Shown here piece by piece: positions 40,232-49,170 of a stretch of 64,000 nt of DNA. The DNA comes from Streptomyces sp. NBC_01476 (lineage in GTDB: Bacteria; Actinomycetota; Actinomycetes; Streptomycetales; Streptomycetaceae). Made by a program: the position numbers and the translations under genes. Under the pieces are notes generated by a model. It made no database searches. It was not told the DNA's origin and saw only the letters and a list, made by a program, of their open reading frames with translations. Every line of letters begins with the position of its first letter. Positions within the stretch are counted from its first letter, which is position 1. The stretch covers positions 4,609,501 through 4,673,500 of the forward strand of contig NZ_CP109446.1 in NCBI RefSeq assembly GCF_036227265.1. The letters are read 5' to 3'.

Positions 40232-41299
40232 CTACGCGTCGTGCAGCGCCTTGCGCAGCGTGCTCGCCGCCAAGGCGATCGCCGCCTCCGCCGCGTACGT
40301 CTCGCGCAGCGCGTTGACCATGACGAAGTCGTGGATGATGCCCTGGAAGCGGACCGCGGTCACCGGCACGCCGGCGGTGCGGAGCTTGGCGGCGTACGCC
40401 TCGCCCTCGTCGCGCAGGACGTCCGCCTCGCCGGTGATGACCAGGGCCGGGGGGAGCCCGGTGAGCTGCTCGGTTGTGGCGCGCAGCGGCGACGCGGTGA
40501 TCTGGGCGCGCTCCTCCTCGCTGGTCGTGTACTGGTCCCAGAACCACTTCATGCCGTCGCGGGCGAGGAAGTACCCGGTGGCGAACTGGTGATAGGAGCC
40601 GGTGTCGAAGGCGGCGTCGGTGACGGGGTAGAAGAGCACCTGCTGGCGGAGGTGGACGTCGCCGCGCTCCTTGGCCTGGAGGGTCAGCGCGATGGCCATG
40701 TTCCCGCCGACCGAGTCGCCGGCCACCGTGAGCCGGCCGCTGTCGAGGCCGTGGGCGGCGCCGTCCGTACCGATCCAGCGGGCGACCGTGTAGTTCTGCT
40801 CGATGGCGACGGGGTAGCGGGCCTCCGGCGAGCGGTCGTACTCGGGGAAGACGACGGCGGCTTCCGCCCCGGTGGCGAGTTCGCGGACCAGGCGGTCATG
40901 GGTGTGGGCGTCACCGAAGACCCAGCCGGCGCCGTGGATGTAGAGGACGACCGGCAGGGGACCGGTGGCTCCCTTCGGGCGGACGATGCGGGTACGGACA
41001 CTGCCGGTCGGGCCGCCCGGGACGGTGACCCACTCCTCGTCGACCTCCGGCTTGGCGATGTCGCCCGACTGGACGTCGTCGACGGCTGCCCGGCCCTCGG
41101 CGGGCGGTAGCTGGTAGAGGAACGGCGGCTTGGAGGTGGCCTCCGCGAAGGCCGCGGCGGCCGGCTCCAGAACGGGCTGGACCGGGGTGTACGCGGTGGG
41201 TGCCGCGGATTCAGTGGACGCCGTGGGCCCGGTGGATTCAGTGGACGACGTGGACGACGTGGACGACGTGGACGACGTGGACGCCGTGGACTCGGACAT
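40232..41299 (-). CDS. Alpha/beta hydrolase of the hormone-sensitive-lipase family
   Basis: 355 aa. Oxyanion-hole motif YIHGAGWVFGD, nucleophile Ser in AGDSVGGNMA, acid in ITGEADVLRDEG, His in GIIHDFVMVN. The N-terminal 45 residues are a Ser/Thr-rich tail (STSSTSSTSSTSSTESTG) built from a GTGGACGAC 9-bp tandem repeat (about 41235-41285 on the plus strand) and are not part of the fold. Esterase of unknown substrate. ATG 41299 with AAGGAGCAGCTC upstream. Divergent from an OhrR-like MarR gene. Confidence 0.86.
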   Translation of the reverse strand: MSESTASTSSTSSTSSTSSTESTGPTASTESAAPTAYTPVQPVLEPAAAAFAEATSKPPFLYQLPPAEGRAAVDDVQSGDIAKPEVDEEWVTVPGGPTGSVRTRIVRPKGATGPLPVVLYIHGAGWVFGDAHTHDRLVRELATGAEAAVVFPEYDRSPEARYPVAIEQNYTVARWIGTDGAAHGLDSGRLTVAGDSVGGNMAIALTLQAKERGDVHLRQQVLFYPVTDAAFDTGSYHQFATGYFLARDGMKWFWDQYTTSEEERAQITASPLRATTEQLTGLPPALVITGEADVLRDEGEAYAAKLRTAGVPVTAVRFQGIIHDFVMVNALRETYAAEAAIALAASTLRKALHDA

Positions 41300-41477
41300 G
41301 AGCTGCTCCTTCGCATCGCTGCAAGCGAACCTTGCGGGCATGACATTAGTACGCGATTACATCGTGCACAAGTTAAATGCCCCCACGCAGATCGTCCCCC
41401 AGTAAAGCCCCGGATGCGGTTACCCTGGTGGTCCGGCAACGCGGCCGCCCGGGCCGCACCGCGGGAGAGAAGGTCCG

Positions 41478-41936
41478 ATGAGCGGCACGTCGCCCGAGGA
41501 CGGACAGGAGTTCACCCTGCTCCTGGACGACCAGCTGTGCTTCGCCCTGTACGCGGCATCCCGCGCGGTGACCGCACGCTACCGCCCGCTGCTCGACGCC
41601 ATCGGGCTGACGTACCCGCAGTATCTGGTGATGCTCGTGCTGTGGGAGCACGACGCGGTCGCCGTCAAGGAACTCGGCGCCGCCCTCCAGCTCGACTACG
41701 GCACCCTGACGCCGCTGCTCAAGCGCCTTGAGGCGAGCGGCCTGGTGCGCCGCGAGCGCCGCCCGGACGACGAGCGCTCGGTGCGGATCACGCTGACCCC
41801 GCAGGGCGCCGAGCTGCGCGAACGGGCGGCGGCGGTGCCGGCGGAGATCGGCGGCGCAATGGGCCTGAACGCCGGGGAGACCGAGCAGATCAGGGGCCTG
41901 TTGCGCCGCCTCACCGCCAACGTCAGCGCAGGGTGA
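41478..41936 (+). CDS. MarR-family regulator, OhrR-like
   Basis: 152 aa. LLLDDQLCFALYAASRAVTA carries the reactive Cys (about residue 21) in the position used by OhrR to sense organic peroxides. YPQYLVMLVLWE and LDYGTLTPLLKRLEASGLVR form the winged helix, followed by RRERRPDDERSVRITLTPQG. ATG 41478. Divergent from the alpha/beta hydrolase gene; the 178-bp gap includes an AT-rich segment (about 41338-41385) that is a possible operator. Its last 14 bp overlap the 3' end of the converging beta-helix gene. Confidence 0.87.
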   Translation: MSGTSPEDGQEFTLLLDDQLCFALYAASRAVTARYRPLLDAIGLTYPQYLVMLVLWEHDAVAVKELGAALQLDYGTLTPLLKRLEASGLVRRERRPDDERSVRITLTPQGAELRERAAAVPAEIGGAMGLNAGETEQIRGLLRRLTANVSAG

Positions 41937-44586
41937 ATCCGTCGATCAGCAGGTAACTGCCGCTCTCCTTGGTGAGGGTCAGGGTGTGGGTGCCGGGTGA
42001 CAGCCCGGTCGCGGTGAAGACCGGTTGCCGGGCCAGGCGGGTGGCGGAGGCGGCGCTGACCGTGCCGCGCGCCGCGCCGTCCAGGGTGACGGCGATGTCG
42101 CCCTCGTCGGAGTTGGTCTCGGTGAACGCGGTGATGCCGGTTCCGGTGAAGGTGATGGTCGCGGCGGCGCCGTCCGACGGGGTGTAGTGGACGCCGTCGT
42201 GCAGATCACCGAGGCCGCGGGAGCCGCTGGAGGACCAGCTGCCGGTGTACGCGACCCGCAGGTCGTCGTCGTCCACGGTGGCGCCGGGCAGGGTGCCCGG
42301 GCCGGCGGCGGCGATGATCGCGCGGGCGGCCGGGGGCCAGTCGCCGTCGGTCACCACGGTCGACTGCTGGAAGTCGATGGCGGTTCCGCTGTTGTTGTAC
42401 GCCGCGGTGTCGCTGAAGTTGTCGTGGATCGTGTCGTCGTGGATGCTCGGCGTCCACAGATTCAGCCACAGCGAGCCGTTGGCGTAACGCACCACGTTGT
42501 CATGGGTGTTCCACAGCGAGCTGCCCTCGTCGTGGTAGATCATGTTGCAGCCGTCGATGCACTCGGAGAGCACGTTTCCGGTGAACTCCGACGGCAGCGC
42601 CTGCCCGCCGAGGGTGTAGACCGGGCCGCCGTCGAAGAGGACGCCCATCACGCTGTGCACGTGGTTGCCGACGACGTGGTTGTCCCCGGTGTAGGTGGTG
42701 CCGTGCAGACACGGCACCGGCAGGCCCTGCCTGGCCTGGAGGTCGCAGCTCGACGCCCAGCCCCAGCCCCAGCCGATGGAGATGCCGGAGTACGGGGTGT
42801 ACCCGACGTCGTTGTGCGCGAGGGTCGTGCCGCGGCTGTGTCCGACCCAGATGCCGACCGCGTCGGAGAACTCCTGGCCCGGGGTCTGCACGATGTTCTG
42901 CGAGATGGTGTTTCCGCTGGTCATCAGGGCGGGCTGGGTCTGGTAGTAGTCGTCGACCTCGCCCACGGCGACCCCCGCGCCCGACAGGTCGGTGATCGTG
43001 CTGCCGGTGACCGTGGAGTCCTGGGTCTGGTCGGCGAGGTCGATCCCGCTGGTGCCGGTGTGCGTGACGACATCACCGGAGAAGGTGATCCGGGCGCCCC
43101 GGTGCACCTGGACGGCGGCCGGGATCCGGGTCGGCGCGAGGGTCCTGGGATCCCAGAGCACACCCGCCTGGTTGTCGACGTAGCCCAGTGAACTGGGCGC
43201 GTTCCAGGTCGTGTAGGCGAAGGTGAGACCGGAGAAGGTGATGTCGTGGACCGGGGTGACGACGTCCGGGACGACCGTGAAGCCGTCGATCAGCAGGTAA
43301 CTGCCGCCGGTCTTCACCACCTTGACGGTGTGGGTGCGCTTGGCCAGGCCGGTCACCGACGCCAGCACCTGCTGGGCGAGCCGGTCCCCGGTCGTACTCC
43401 CGGTCACCGTCGAGACCTTCCGGCCGTCCACGTACACATCGGCGCCGCCCTCGTCGGAGCTGACCTCCGAGAGCACCTGGATGCCGGTCCCGTCGAAGGT
43501 GTACGAGAAGGAGTCGCCGTTGGTCTCGGTGTAGTGGACGTCCGCGCCGAGGTCGCCGTAGTGGCGTCCGCCCTGGTACGACCACGCTCCGGTGTAAACG
43601 GCGTGCGGGTCGGTGTCGTTGAGCGGTGCCAGGTGGCCCGGGGAGCCGGCGAGGTTCACCAGCTGCTGGACGGTGGGGAGTTCGACATCCGCGGTGGCCA
43701 GGTTCTCACCGGGGCGGGGGACGTAGAAGAGCCGGCCCTTGGCGCTGTCCAGGTAGAACTGCCCGGGCGTGCCGAGCAGTTGGGGTGAGTTCTCGATCCA
43801 GGTGATGTTGTCCAGGGTGGGCAGGCCGGCGCCGTTGAAGGGGAAGCTCGGGTTGGGGACGGCCGTGTGGTTGTCGTGCCAGCAGGTGGGGTCGACGGTG
43901 AGGTCACTGCCGCCGGACGCGCTCGGGGTGATGGCGGTCAGCGGGCAGCGCATCTGCTTCCAGGCGTTGTTCTGGACCACTTCGACGTCGGGGGTCTTCG
44001 GCCAGGCCGCGTACGAGGGGTCGCTGGTGGTGAAGCCGGTGGCGGTCGCGGTGAAGCCGCCGGGGTTCTTGGCGCCGCGGGCCCGGTCGGCCCGTACGCC
44101 GTTCACGAACAGCTCGCGGCTCTCGGTGCCGGCCGGGACCGGCGCGCTGTAGAGGTGCCGGGCGGCATCCACCTCGGTGAAGCCGGTGACGTGGACGGCG
44201 CCGCTGAGTACGGGCCGCTGCCCGGCGGCGGCGCGGTAGACCACCGGGTGGCCGGGGGTGCCGGAGTCCTGCGGGCCGAGGCTGAGCGGGCCGGTCAACC
44301 GGTAGGTGCCGCCCTGGAGTTCGACCACGACGGACCGGGCGGCAGCGGAGTGGGCGGACTTCGCGGCGAGCGTGCGGGCCCGGGTGTGGGCCGTGGTCAG
44401 ACCGCACGGGGTGCGCGCGGTGCAGGCGGCGCCGTGGCCGGCCGGGGAGACATGGAGCACCTCGGCCGGAGCGGGACGGGGGTGGCCGTCGCCGGTATGG
44501 CCGGTATGCGCGGGCAGCGCGCCCGCACCGGTGAGGACGGCGGCGGCCGCGAGCGCGATGTGTGCGGTGAGGGTGCCGAAGCGCAT
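41923..44586 (-). CDS. Large secreted right-handed beta-helix protein, probable polysaccharide-active
   Basis: 887 aa. Signal peptide MRFGTLTAHIALAAAAVLTG with GALPAHT after it. Then ELQGGTYRLTGPLSL, typical of pectate-lyase-like and GH-type beta-helix proteins, and parallel-helix coils (SGIDLADQTQDSTVTGSTIT, and ISQNIVQTPGQEF onward). Two copies of a carbohydrate-type beta domain of about 105 residues are inserted or appended: one at about 395-505 and one at about 780-887, both starting YTG(A/S)W and ending SGSYLLIDGFT. ATG 44586 with GGAG 6 nt upstream. Likely an extracellular glycan hydrolase or lyase; substrate not deducible. Converges on marR with overlapping ends. Confidence 0.8.
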   Translation of the reverse strand: MRFGTLTAHIALAAAAVLTGAGALPAHTGHTGDGHPRPAPAEVLHVSPAGHGAACTARTPCGLTTAHTRARTLAAKSAHSAAARSVVVELQGGTYRLTGPLSLGPQDSGTPGHPVVYRAAAGQRPVLSGAVHVTGFTEVDAARHLYSAPVPAGTESRELFVNGVRADRARGAKNPGGFTATATGFTTSDPSYAAWPKTPDVEVVQNNAWKQMRCPLTAITPSASGGSDLTVDPTCWHDNHTAVPNPSFPFNGAGLPTLDNITWIENSPQLLGTPGQFYLDSAKGRLFYVPRPGENLATADVELPTVQQLVNLAGSPGHLAPLNDTDPHAVYTGAWSYQGGRHYGDLGADVHYTETNGDSFSYTFDGTGIQVLSEVSSDEGGADVYVDGRKVSTVTGSTTGDRLAQQVLASVTGLAKRTHTVKVVKTGGSYLLIDGFTVVPDVVTPVHDITFSGLTFAYTTWNAPSSLGYVDNQAGVLWDPRTLAPTRIPAAVQVHRGARITFSGDVVTHTGTSGIDLADQTQDSTVTGSTITDLSGAGVAVGEVDDYYQTQPALMTSGNTISQNIVQTPGQEFSDAVGIWVGHSRGTTLAHNDVGYTPYSGISIGWGWGWASSCDLQARQGLPVPCLHGTTYTGDNHVVGNHVHSVMGVLFDGGPVYTLGGQALPSEFTGNVLSECIDGCNMIYHDEGSSLWNTHDNVVRYANGSLWLNLWTPSIHDDTIHDNFSDTAAYNNSGTAIDFQQSTVVTDGDWPPAARAIIAAAGPGTLPGATVDDDDLRVAYTGSWSSSGSRGLGDLHDGVHYTPSDGAAATITFTGTGITAFTETNSDEGDIAVTLDGAARGTVSAASATRLARQPVFTATGLSPGTHTLTLTKESGSYLLIDGFTLR

Positions 44587-44846
44587 GTGATCTCCATACG
44601 GACTACGGAGGGAGCCGGGAGCCGGATACATCCGATGAGTAGCGTGACGAGGAGATCGGCGTGGGGCAATACCCGTGCAGGGAGAGAATGTTCGGGGTGA
44701 TCGACGCGGAAGACATCGGCTCTCTGTGCGGAGGCGCGGAGCTGCGGAGGCCGGGGGCGCGGGCGTGCGGAGGAGCTGCGGGCTGCCGAGGTCCGCAGCT
44801 GCCGAGGTCCGCAGGCGCGGCCCGGAGCGGCCGGCGGCGGACAGAC

Positions 44847-44885
44847 GGAAGGGCCCCACCCGACCGAATCGGGTGGGGCCCTTCC
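44847..44885 (-). terminator. Strong terminator hairpin downstream of the Cys-rich peptide gene
   Basis: A perfect 17-bp stem, GGAAGGGCCCCACCCGA (44847-44863) with TCGGGTGGGGCCCTTCC (44869-44885), loop CCGAA. It is 25 bp beyond the stop of the 44911 gene. Upstream of it (44783-44816) a 17-bp unit containing CTGCCGAGGTCCGCAG is tandemly repeated; the rest of 44587-44846 holds only promoter space for the beta-helix gene. Confidence 0.9.
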
Positions 44886-44910
44886 CTCGCGCGGGTGGCG
44901 CCGCTTTCAG

Positions 44911-45084
44911 CTAGTGCGAGCAGCCACTGCACTGGCAGGGCGCGCCGGACTGGCAGCCACAGCCGCAGCCCGAGCCGCAGCCGCAGGCGGCGACCAGGGG
45001 AAGCGGAGTACGCAGCGGGGCAGCGCCGTCGACAGGTGCGGGCCGGTCACGGCGGGCGGGCGGTTGCGTGGGGGATTCCGGCAT
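44911..45084 (-). CDS. 57-aa Cys-rich, metallothionein-like peptide
   Basis: ATG 45084 has GAGGAGG about 8 nt upstream; an in-frame ATG at 45114 lacks one. The first 33 residues are Pro/Arg/Ala-rich; the last 24 (VAACGCGSGCGCGC then QSGAPCQCSGCSH) hold eight Cys in CxC and CxxxC patterns and a terminal His. This could bind Zn, Cu or Fe as a small metal store. Similar Cys-rich tails occur in Streptomyces near phoU as I recall, but no function is known to me. Own terminator follows. Confidence 0.65.
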   Translation of the reverse strand: MPESPTQPPARRDRPAPVDGAAPLRTPLPLVAACGCGSGCGCGCQSGAPCQCSGCSH

Positions 45085-45184
45085 CAGTACAGCCTCCTCG
45101 GACTTGCCTGCCACCAGTGAACCCCGTCACATCACGGCGCTTCAACGGCGCACAAGGGCACTCCCCCCAAGCGCCGCCCGCTCC

Positions 45185-45865
45185 CTACGCCCCCTCCACC
45201 ACCGTCGGGGCCGGGGTCAGCTCGTCCGCGTGCTCGCCCGTCACCAGGTAGACGACGCGCTTGGCGACCGACACCGCGTGGTCGGCGAACCGCTCGTAGT
45301 AGCGGCCGACCAGGGTGACGTCCACCGCGGTCTCGATGCCGTGCTTCCAGCGGTCGTCCAGCAGGTGCTGGAAGAGGGTGCGGTGGAGCTCGTCCATGCG
45401 GTCGTCGTCGGCTTCGAGCTGGAGCGCGTCGTCGACGTCCTTGGTCACGATGACCTCGGCGCACTTGGCCATCAGGCGCTGGGCGAGCTGGCCCATCTCC
45501 AGGATCGTGCTGTGCAGGTCGGCCGGGACCGCCGAGCTCGGGAAGCGCAGCCGGGCGAGCTTGGCGACGTGGCGGGCCAGGTCGCCCGACCGCTCCAGGT
45601 CCGCGCTCATCCGCAGGCTGGTGACGACTATCCGCAGATCAGTGGCGACCGGCTGCTGCCGGGCCAGCAGCGTGATCGCCCGGTTCTCCAGCTCCCGCTG
45701 GATCGTGTCGACCTTCTCGTCCGCCGCGATGACGCTCTCCGCGACGTTCAGGTCGGCGTCCAGCAGTGCGGTGGTGGCCCGGCCTATCGCGGACCCGACG
45801 AGGCGGGCCATCTCGACCAGCCCGTCACCGATCGAGTCGAGCTCCTCGTGGTATGCGTCCCGCAT
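45185..45865 (-). CDS. phoU: Phosphate-signalling protein PhoU
   Basis: 226 aa, two three-helix PhoU repeats. The characteristic metal-cluster motifs are VATDLRIVVTSLRMSADLER and GRYYERFADHAVSVAKRVVY, matching E/DxxxD patterns. PhoU links the Pst phosphate transporter to the PhoR kinase and keeps it off in phosphate excess. ATG 45865. Divergent from phoR-phoP over a 191-bp control region with a PHO-box-like sequence. Confidence 0.95.
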   Translation of the reverse strand: MRDAYHEELDSIGDGLVEMARLVGSAIGRATTALLDADLNVAESVIAADEKVDTIQRELENRAITLLARQQPVATDLRIVVTSLRMSADLERSGDLARHVAKLARLRFPSSAVPADLHSTILEMGQLAQRLMAKCAEVIVTKDVDDALQLEADDDRMDELHRTLFQHLLDDRWKHGIETAVDVTLVGRYYERFADHAVSVAKRVVYLVTGEHADELTPAPTVVEGA

Positions 45866-45954
45866 CGCTTTCCTTCCGTCCGAACCGTCTCAACAGAGGC
45901 TTCTCCTCCACGCTGACACGCTGGTGGGTCCACGCGTACCGGTCGCGCACCCAG

Positions 45955-45983
45955 AGTGAATCGGCACCTACGTGAAGGTGAAC
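45955..45983 (-). promoter_or_regulatory. PHO-box-like direct repeats between phoU and phoR
   Basis: On the minus strand: GTTCACCTTCA, an 11-nt less conserved unit, then ATTCACTCTGG, i.e. TTCAC at 22-bp spacing. Streptomyces PhoP binds 11-nt direct repeats with the core GTTCACC. Placement in the phoU/phoRP intergenic region agrees with the known S. coelicolor arrangement. Confidence 0.65.
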
Positions 45984-46056
45984 TCTTGGCAACGTACATC
46001 CGAGAGGTATGTCTCAGGCTTGTGGAGTGTTTGAGCGGCCCACCTAATCTGGAGCC

Positions 46057-47349
46057 ATGGACGTGAACGCGGCAGTCGCCGCAGCCAGTGCGATCGCCGG
46101 TCTGCTGACCGGCGTCATCGCCGTGCTCGCGTTCCGCTGGAGCGAGCGGGAACAGGCCCGCCCCACCCGTACCGCATTGAGGCCGGACCATATGACCGCA
46201 AGCCTGCCGCCGGGCGTGGACACCGTACTGTCGGTACTGCGCTCCTCGGCCGTCGTCCTGGACGAGGGCGACGTCGTGGTCAAGGCCAGCTCGGCGGCGT
46301 ACGCCCTCGGACTGGTCCGTGGTGGCCGGCTCGCTGTCGACCAGATGCTGCAGATGGCCCGCGAAACGCGCCGTGACGGCGAGATACGGCAGGTCGAGCT
46401 CGACCTGCCGCGCCGGGGCGCCGGCCGCGGTGAAGGGCTCGCGGTTTCGGCCCGGGTCGCTCCGCTGGGCTCCCGGCTGGTGCTGCTGCTGGTCGAGGAT
46501 CTCACCGAGGCCCGGCGGATCGAAGCGGTGCGCCGGGACTTCGTGGCCAACGTCAGCCACGAGCTGAAGACCCCGGTCGGTGCGCTCTCGCTGCTCTCCG
46601 AGGCCGTGATGGACGCGGCCGACGACCCCGAGGCGGTCAACCGGTTCGCCGGGCGGATGCAGATCGAGGCCACCCGGCTGACCAGCCTGGTGCAGGAGAT
46701 CATCGACCTGTCCCGGGTGCAGAACGACGACCTGCTCGACGACGCCGAACCGGTGGCCGTCGAGGATCTGGTGGCGGAGGCGGTCGACCGCTGCCGGCAC
46801 CAGGCCAACACCAAACAGATCACCATGGCCACCGGGACCACCCCCGATCTCTTCATCTGGGGCAACCGGGGCCAGCTCGCCGCCGCACTGGGCAATCTGG
46901 TGGAGAACGCCGTCAACTACAGCCCGGCCCGTACCAGGGTCGGGATAGCCGGACGGCGGATCGCCGCCACGGGAGGGGACCTCATTGAGATCTCCGTCAC
47001 CGACCAGGGCATCGGCATCTCCGAGAAGGACCGCGACCGGGTCTTCGAGCGCTTCTACCGGGTGGACCCGGCGCGCTCGCGGGCCACTGGCGGCACCGGG
47101 CTCGGTTTGTCCATCGTCAAGCACGTGGCCGCCTCGCACGGCGGGGAGGTCACGGTGTGGAGCGCCGAAGGCCAGGGCTCCACTTTCACACTGCGGCTTC
47201 CCGAGGCCGGGATCGCCCGCGACCGCGCGCTACCGCCAGGCACCGATCCCGATGCCGAAGCGGACGCGGACCCGGCCGACGAGCCGTCGGACGATCAGCT
47301 TTTCCAGACCCTGCCTGAACACATCCCCGCCCCGGAGGTCCTTCCGTGA
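46057..47349 (+). CDS. phoR: Phosphate-sensing histidine kinase PhoR (SenX3-like)
   Basis: 430 aa. One N-terminal TM helix (ASAIAGLLTGVIAVLAF), a PAS-like segment (residues about 50-150), then HisKA with the phospho-His in FVANVSHELKTPVGALSLL. HATPase follows: N-box LGNLVENAVNYSP, G1 VTDQGIGISEKD, F-box RVFERFYRVDPARS, G2 GGTGLGLSIVKHVA. It ends in an acidic tail. TAATCT (46045-46050) precedes GGAG and ATG 46057. The stop overlaps phoP by GTGA. Confidence 0.94.
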   Translation: MDVNAAVAAASAIAGLLTGVIAVLAFRWSEREQARPTRTALRPDHMTASLPPGVDTVLSVLRSSAVVLDEGDVVVKASSAAYALGLVRGGRLAVDQMLQMARETRRDGEIRQVELDLPRRGAGRGEGLAVSARVAPLGSRLVLLLVEDLTEARRIEAVRRDFVANVSHELKTPVGALSLLSEAVMDAADDPEAVNRFAGRMQIEATRLTSLVQEIIDLSRVQNDDLLDDAEPVAVEDLVAEAVDRCRHQANTKQITMATGTTPDLFIWGNRGQLAAALGNLVENAVNYSPARTRVGIAGRRIAATGGDLIEISVTDQGIGISEKDRDRVFERFYRVDPARSRATGGTGLGLSIVKHVAASHGGEVTVWSAEGQGSTFTLRLPEAGIARDRALPPGTDPDAEADADPADEPSDDQLFQTLPEHIPAPEVLP

Positions 47350-48026
47350 CCCGCGTACTCGTCGTAGAGGACGAAGAGTCCTTCAGCGACGCGCTGTCGT
47401 ACATGCTCCGCAAGGAGGGCTTCGAGGTCGCCATCTCCGCGACCGGGCCCGACGCGCTGGACGAGTTCGAGCGCAATGGTGCCGACCTGGTACTGCTCGA
47501 CCTGATGCTGCCGGGACTGCCCGGCACCGAGGTCTGCCGACAGCTGCGTCTCAAGTCCAATGTCCCGGTGATCATGGTGACCGCCAAGGACAGTGAAATC
47601 GACAAGGTCGTCGGCCTCGAAATAGGCGCGGACGACTATGTGACCAAGCCGTTCTCCTCGCGGGAGCTGGTCGCCCGCATCCGTGCGGTGCTGCGGCGCC
47701 GCGGTGAGCCGGAGGAGGTCTCCCCGGCCGCCCTCGAAGCCGGTCCGGTCCGGATGGACGTGGACCGGCACGTGGTCACCGTCGGCGGTGGCAAGGTCGA
47801 CCTCCCGCTCAAGGAGTTCGACCTGCTGGAGATGCTGCTGCGCAACGCCGGCCGGGTCCTTACCCGTATGCAGCTCATCGACCGGGTCTGGGGCGCCGAC
47901 TACGTCGGTGACACCAAGACCCTCGACGTCCACGTCAAGCGCCTGCGCGCGAAGATCGAGCCGGACCCGGGCGCCCCGCGCTACCTGGTCACGGTCCGCG
48001 GCCTGGGCTACAAGTTCGAGCCGTAG
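47346..48026 (+). CDS. phoP: Response regulator PhoP (RegX3-like)
   Basis: 226 aa, OmpR/PhoB type. Receiver: VLVVEDEESFSDALS (acidic pocket), phospho-Asp in LVLLDLMLPGLPGTEV, Thr in VIMVTAKDSEIDK, Lys in VTKPFSSRELVARI. The winged helix runs from about 125: LPLKEFDLLEMLLRNAGRVL, TKTLDVHVKRLRAKIEPD, TVRGLGYKFE. It activates the phosphate-scavenging regulon and influences antibiotic production. GTG 47346 overlaps phoR. Confidence 0.96.
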   Translation: MTRVLVVEDEESFSDALSYMLRKEGFEVAISATGPDALDEFERNGADLVLLDLMLPGLPGTEVCRQLRLKSNVPVIMVTAKDSEIDKVVGLEIGADDYVTKPFSSRELVARIRAVLRRRGEPEEVSPAALEAGPVRMDVDRHVVTVGGGKVDLPLKEFDLLEMLLRNAGRVLTRMQLIDRVWGADYVGDTKTLDVHVKRLRAKIEPDPGAPRYLVTVRGLGYKFEP

Positions 48027-48040
48027 AACGGCGGACGGTG

Positions 48041-48078
48041 GCAGGAGGGGCCCGGCGGGCGAGCCGGGCCCCTCCTGC
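48041..48078. terminator. Bidirectional terminator between phoP and the lipoprotein gene
   Basis: Perfect 16-bp stem: GCAGGAGGGGCCCGGC (48041-48056), loop GGGCGA, GCCGGGCCCCTCCTGC (48063-48078). It lies 14 bp after the phoP stop and 17 bp after the converging gene. Confidence 0.9.
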
Positions 48079-48095
48079 GTGTCCGCCGCTGCCCG

Positions 48096-48710
48096 TTAGG
48101 CCGTGGGCGTGGCGGTGCCGGTCGGGGTGGCGGTGTCCGTCGGGGTGGCCGTGGAGTCCGGCGTGGTCGTGGGGGTGGCCGTGTCGCTCGGGGACGGGGT
48201 CGCGGTGGTGGGCAGCGAGCTGGGGCCGTACGGCTGGAAGTACCCCGCCGACGGGGTGATGTTGATCGGCAGGGAGACCGGCCCCGAGCCGCTGAAGCGG
48301 AACACCGCGGTCTGGACGTCGCCGTCCCGCAGGGACTCCTGGCCGGAGTCGATGACCGCGGCCGGGTTGCCCTTGCCGCCCAGCAGCACGGTGCCGTGCG
48401 CCGGGACCGTCACGTCCTTGCCGCCGTTCGCCCCGGAGAGCCGCGCGTTGAGCGCCCCGGCCAGCTGCACGGACTGCAGGGTCTGCGGCGAGGACCCGTT
48501 GTTGAACAGGCGCGCCGAGACGGTGGCCGGGCCGTCCGCCTGGGTCAGGACGAACGCGTTCTGCACCTTGATGACGCCGGCGCTCGCGTACGCGCTGTCC
48601 GGCTCGACCTTCAGCGAGGTGGCGTCCGTTCCCGCGGCGCAGGCGGCGAGCGGAGCGAGCGAGAGCGCGAGAACGGCGGCGAACGCGCCACGACGGAAGC
48701 TGCGGACCAC
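48096..48710 (-). CDS. Secreted lipoprotein with Thr/Pro-rich C-terminus
   Basis: 204 aa. The signal peptide ends in a lipobox (LAPLAACA), so it is predicted to be lipidated at Cys24. The middle is a single beta-sandwich-like domain (YASAGVIKVQNAFVLTQADG, GNPAAVIDSGQESLRDGD) similar in layout to DUF461/copper-chaperone-like lipoproteins. The last 38 residues are Thr-Pro repeats (STATPTDTATPTGTATPTA). GTG 48710. Conserved between phoP and carD in Streptomyces as I recall. Function unknown. The 460-bp gap 48711-49170 before carD has no gene. Confidence 0.8.
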   Translation of the reverse strand: MVRSFRRGAFAAVLALSLAPLAACAAGTDATSLKVEPDSAYASAGVIKVQNAFVLTQADGPATVSARLFNNGSSPQTLQSVQLAGALNARLSGANGGKDVTVPAHGTVLLGGKGNPAAVIDSGQESLRDGDVQTAVFRFSGSGPVSLPINITPSAGYFQPYGPSSLPTTATPSPSDTATPTTTPDSTATPTDTATPTGTATPTA

Positions 48711-49170
48711 GGCGGCGCATCTCCTAGGGCAGACAGGGAAGATCTTCTGGCGGCCTTAGATTACCGAGGCGCCCCGGAGTCCGCGCACTGGGCCCGGCTC
48801 TTTACCTGTTCGTCGTGATCACTTCATGCCATGGATCGGACGCCCGATCGCCGGGCCGATTTCCAGGACTGTGCAAAATTGGATCATCAACAGCCGAGAA
48901 CCCGAACGGAGTAGCGAAGGTCCACTCGTCCGGGAGGGACAAATGCGGACGTATGACCCCTTGTTCAGGGGCTTCCGGGGCTGTAACGGGCACGTTTCGC
49001 CCCTGCCGTATACCCGCTCCGACCTGCGAATACCCTGTTGCGGGCGCACCCTCCAGCACGATCCAGGGGCCCTTGTCAAGCCCCGAGATATGCCCTGACC
49101 TGCGAAAACGCCATTCAGATGAGGCCGTTCCCGTGTTACTCTGGATAGCCACGGAAGGGGTACCTGTCAC

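Noticed and set aside
37263..40592. 1109-codon open frame on the plus strand
   Set aside because: It is antisense to the flavin monooxygenase, DUF1772 and hydrolase genes and out of frame with TetR. Its translation is low-complexity Gly/Ala/Arg with no domain, an effect of high third-position GC.
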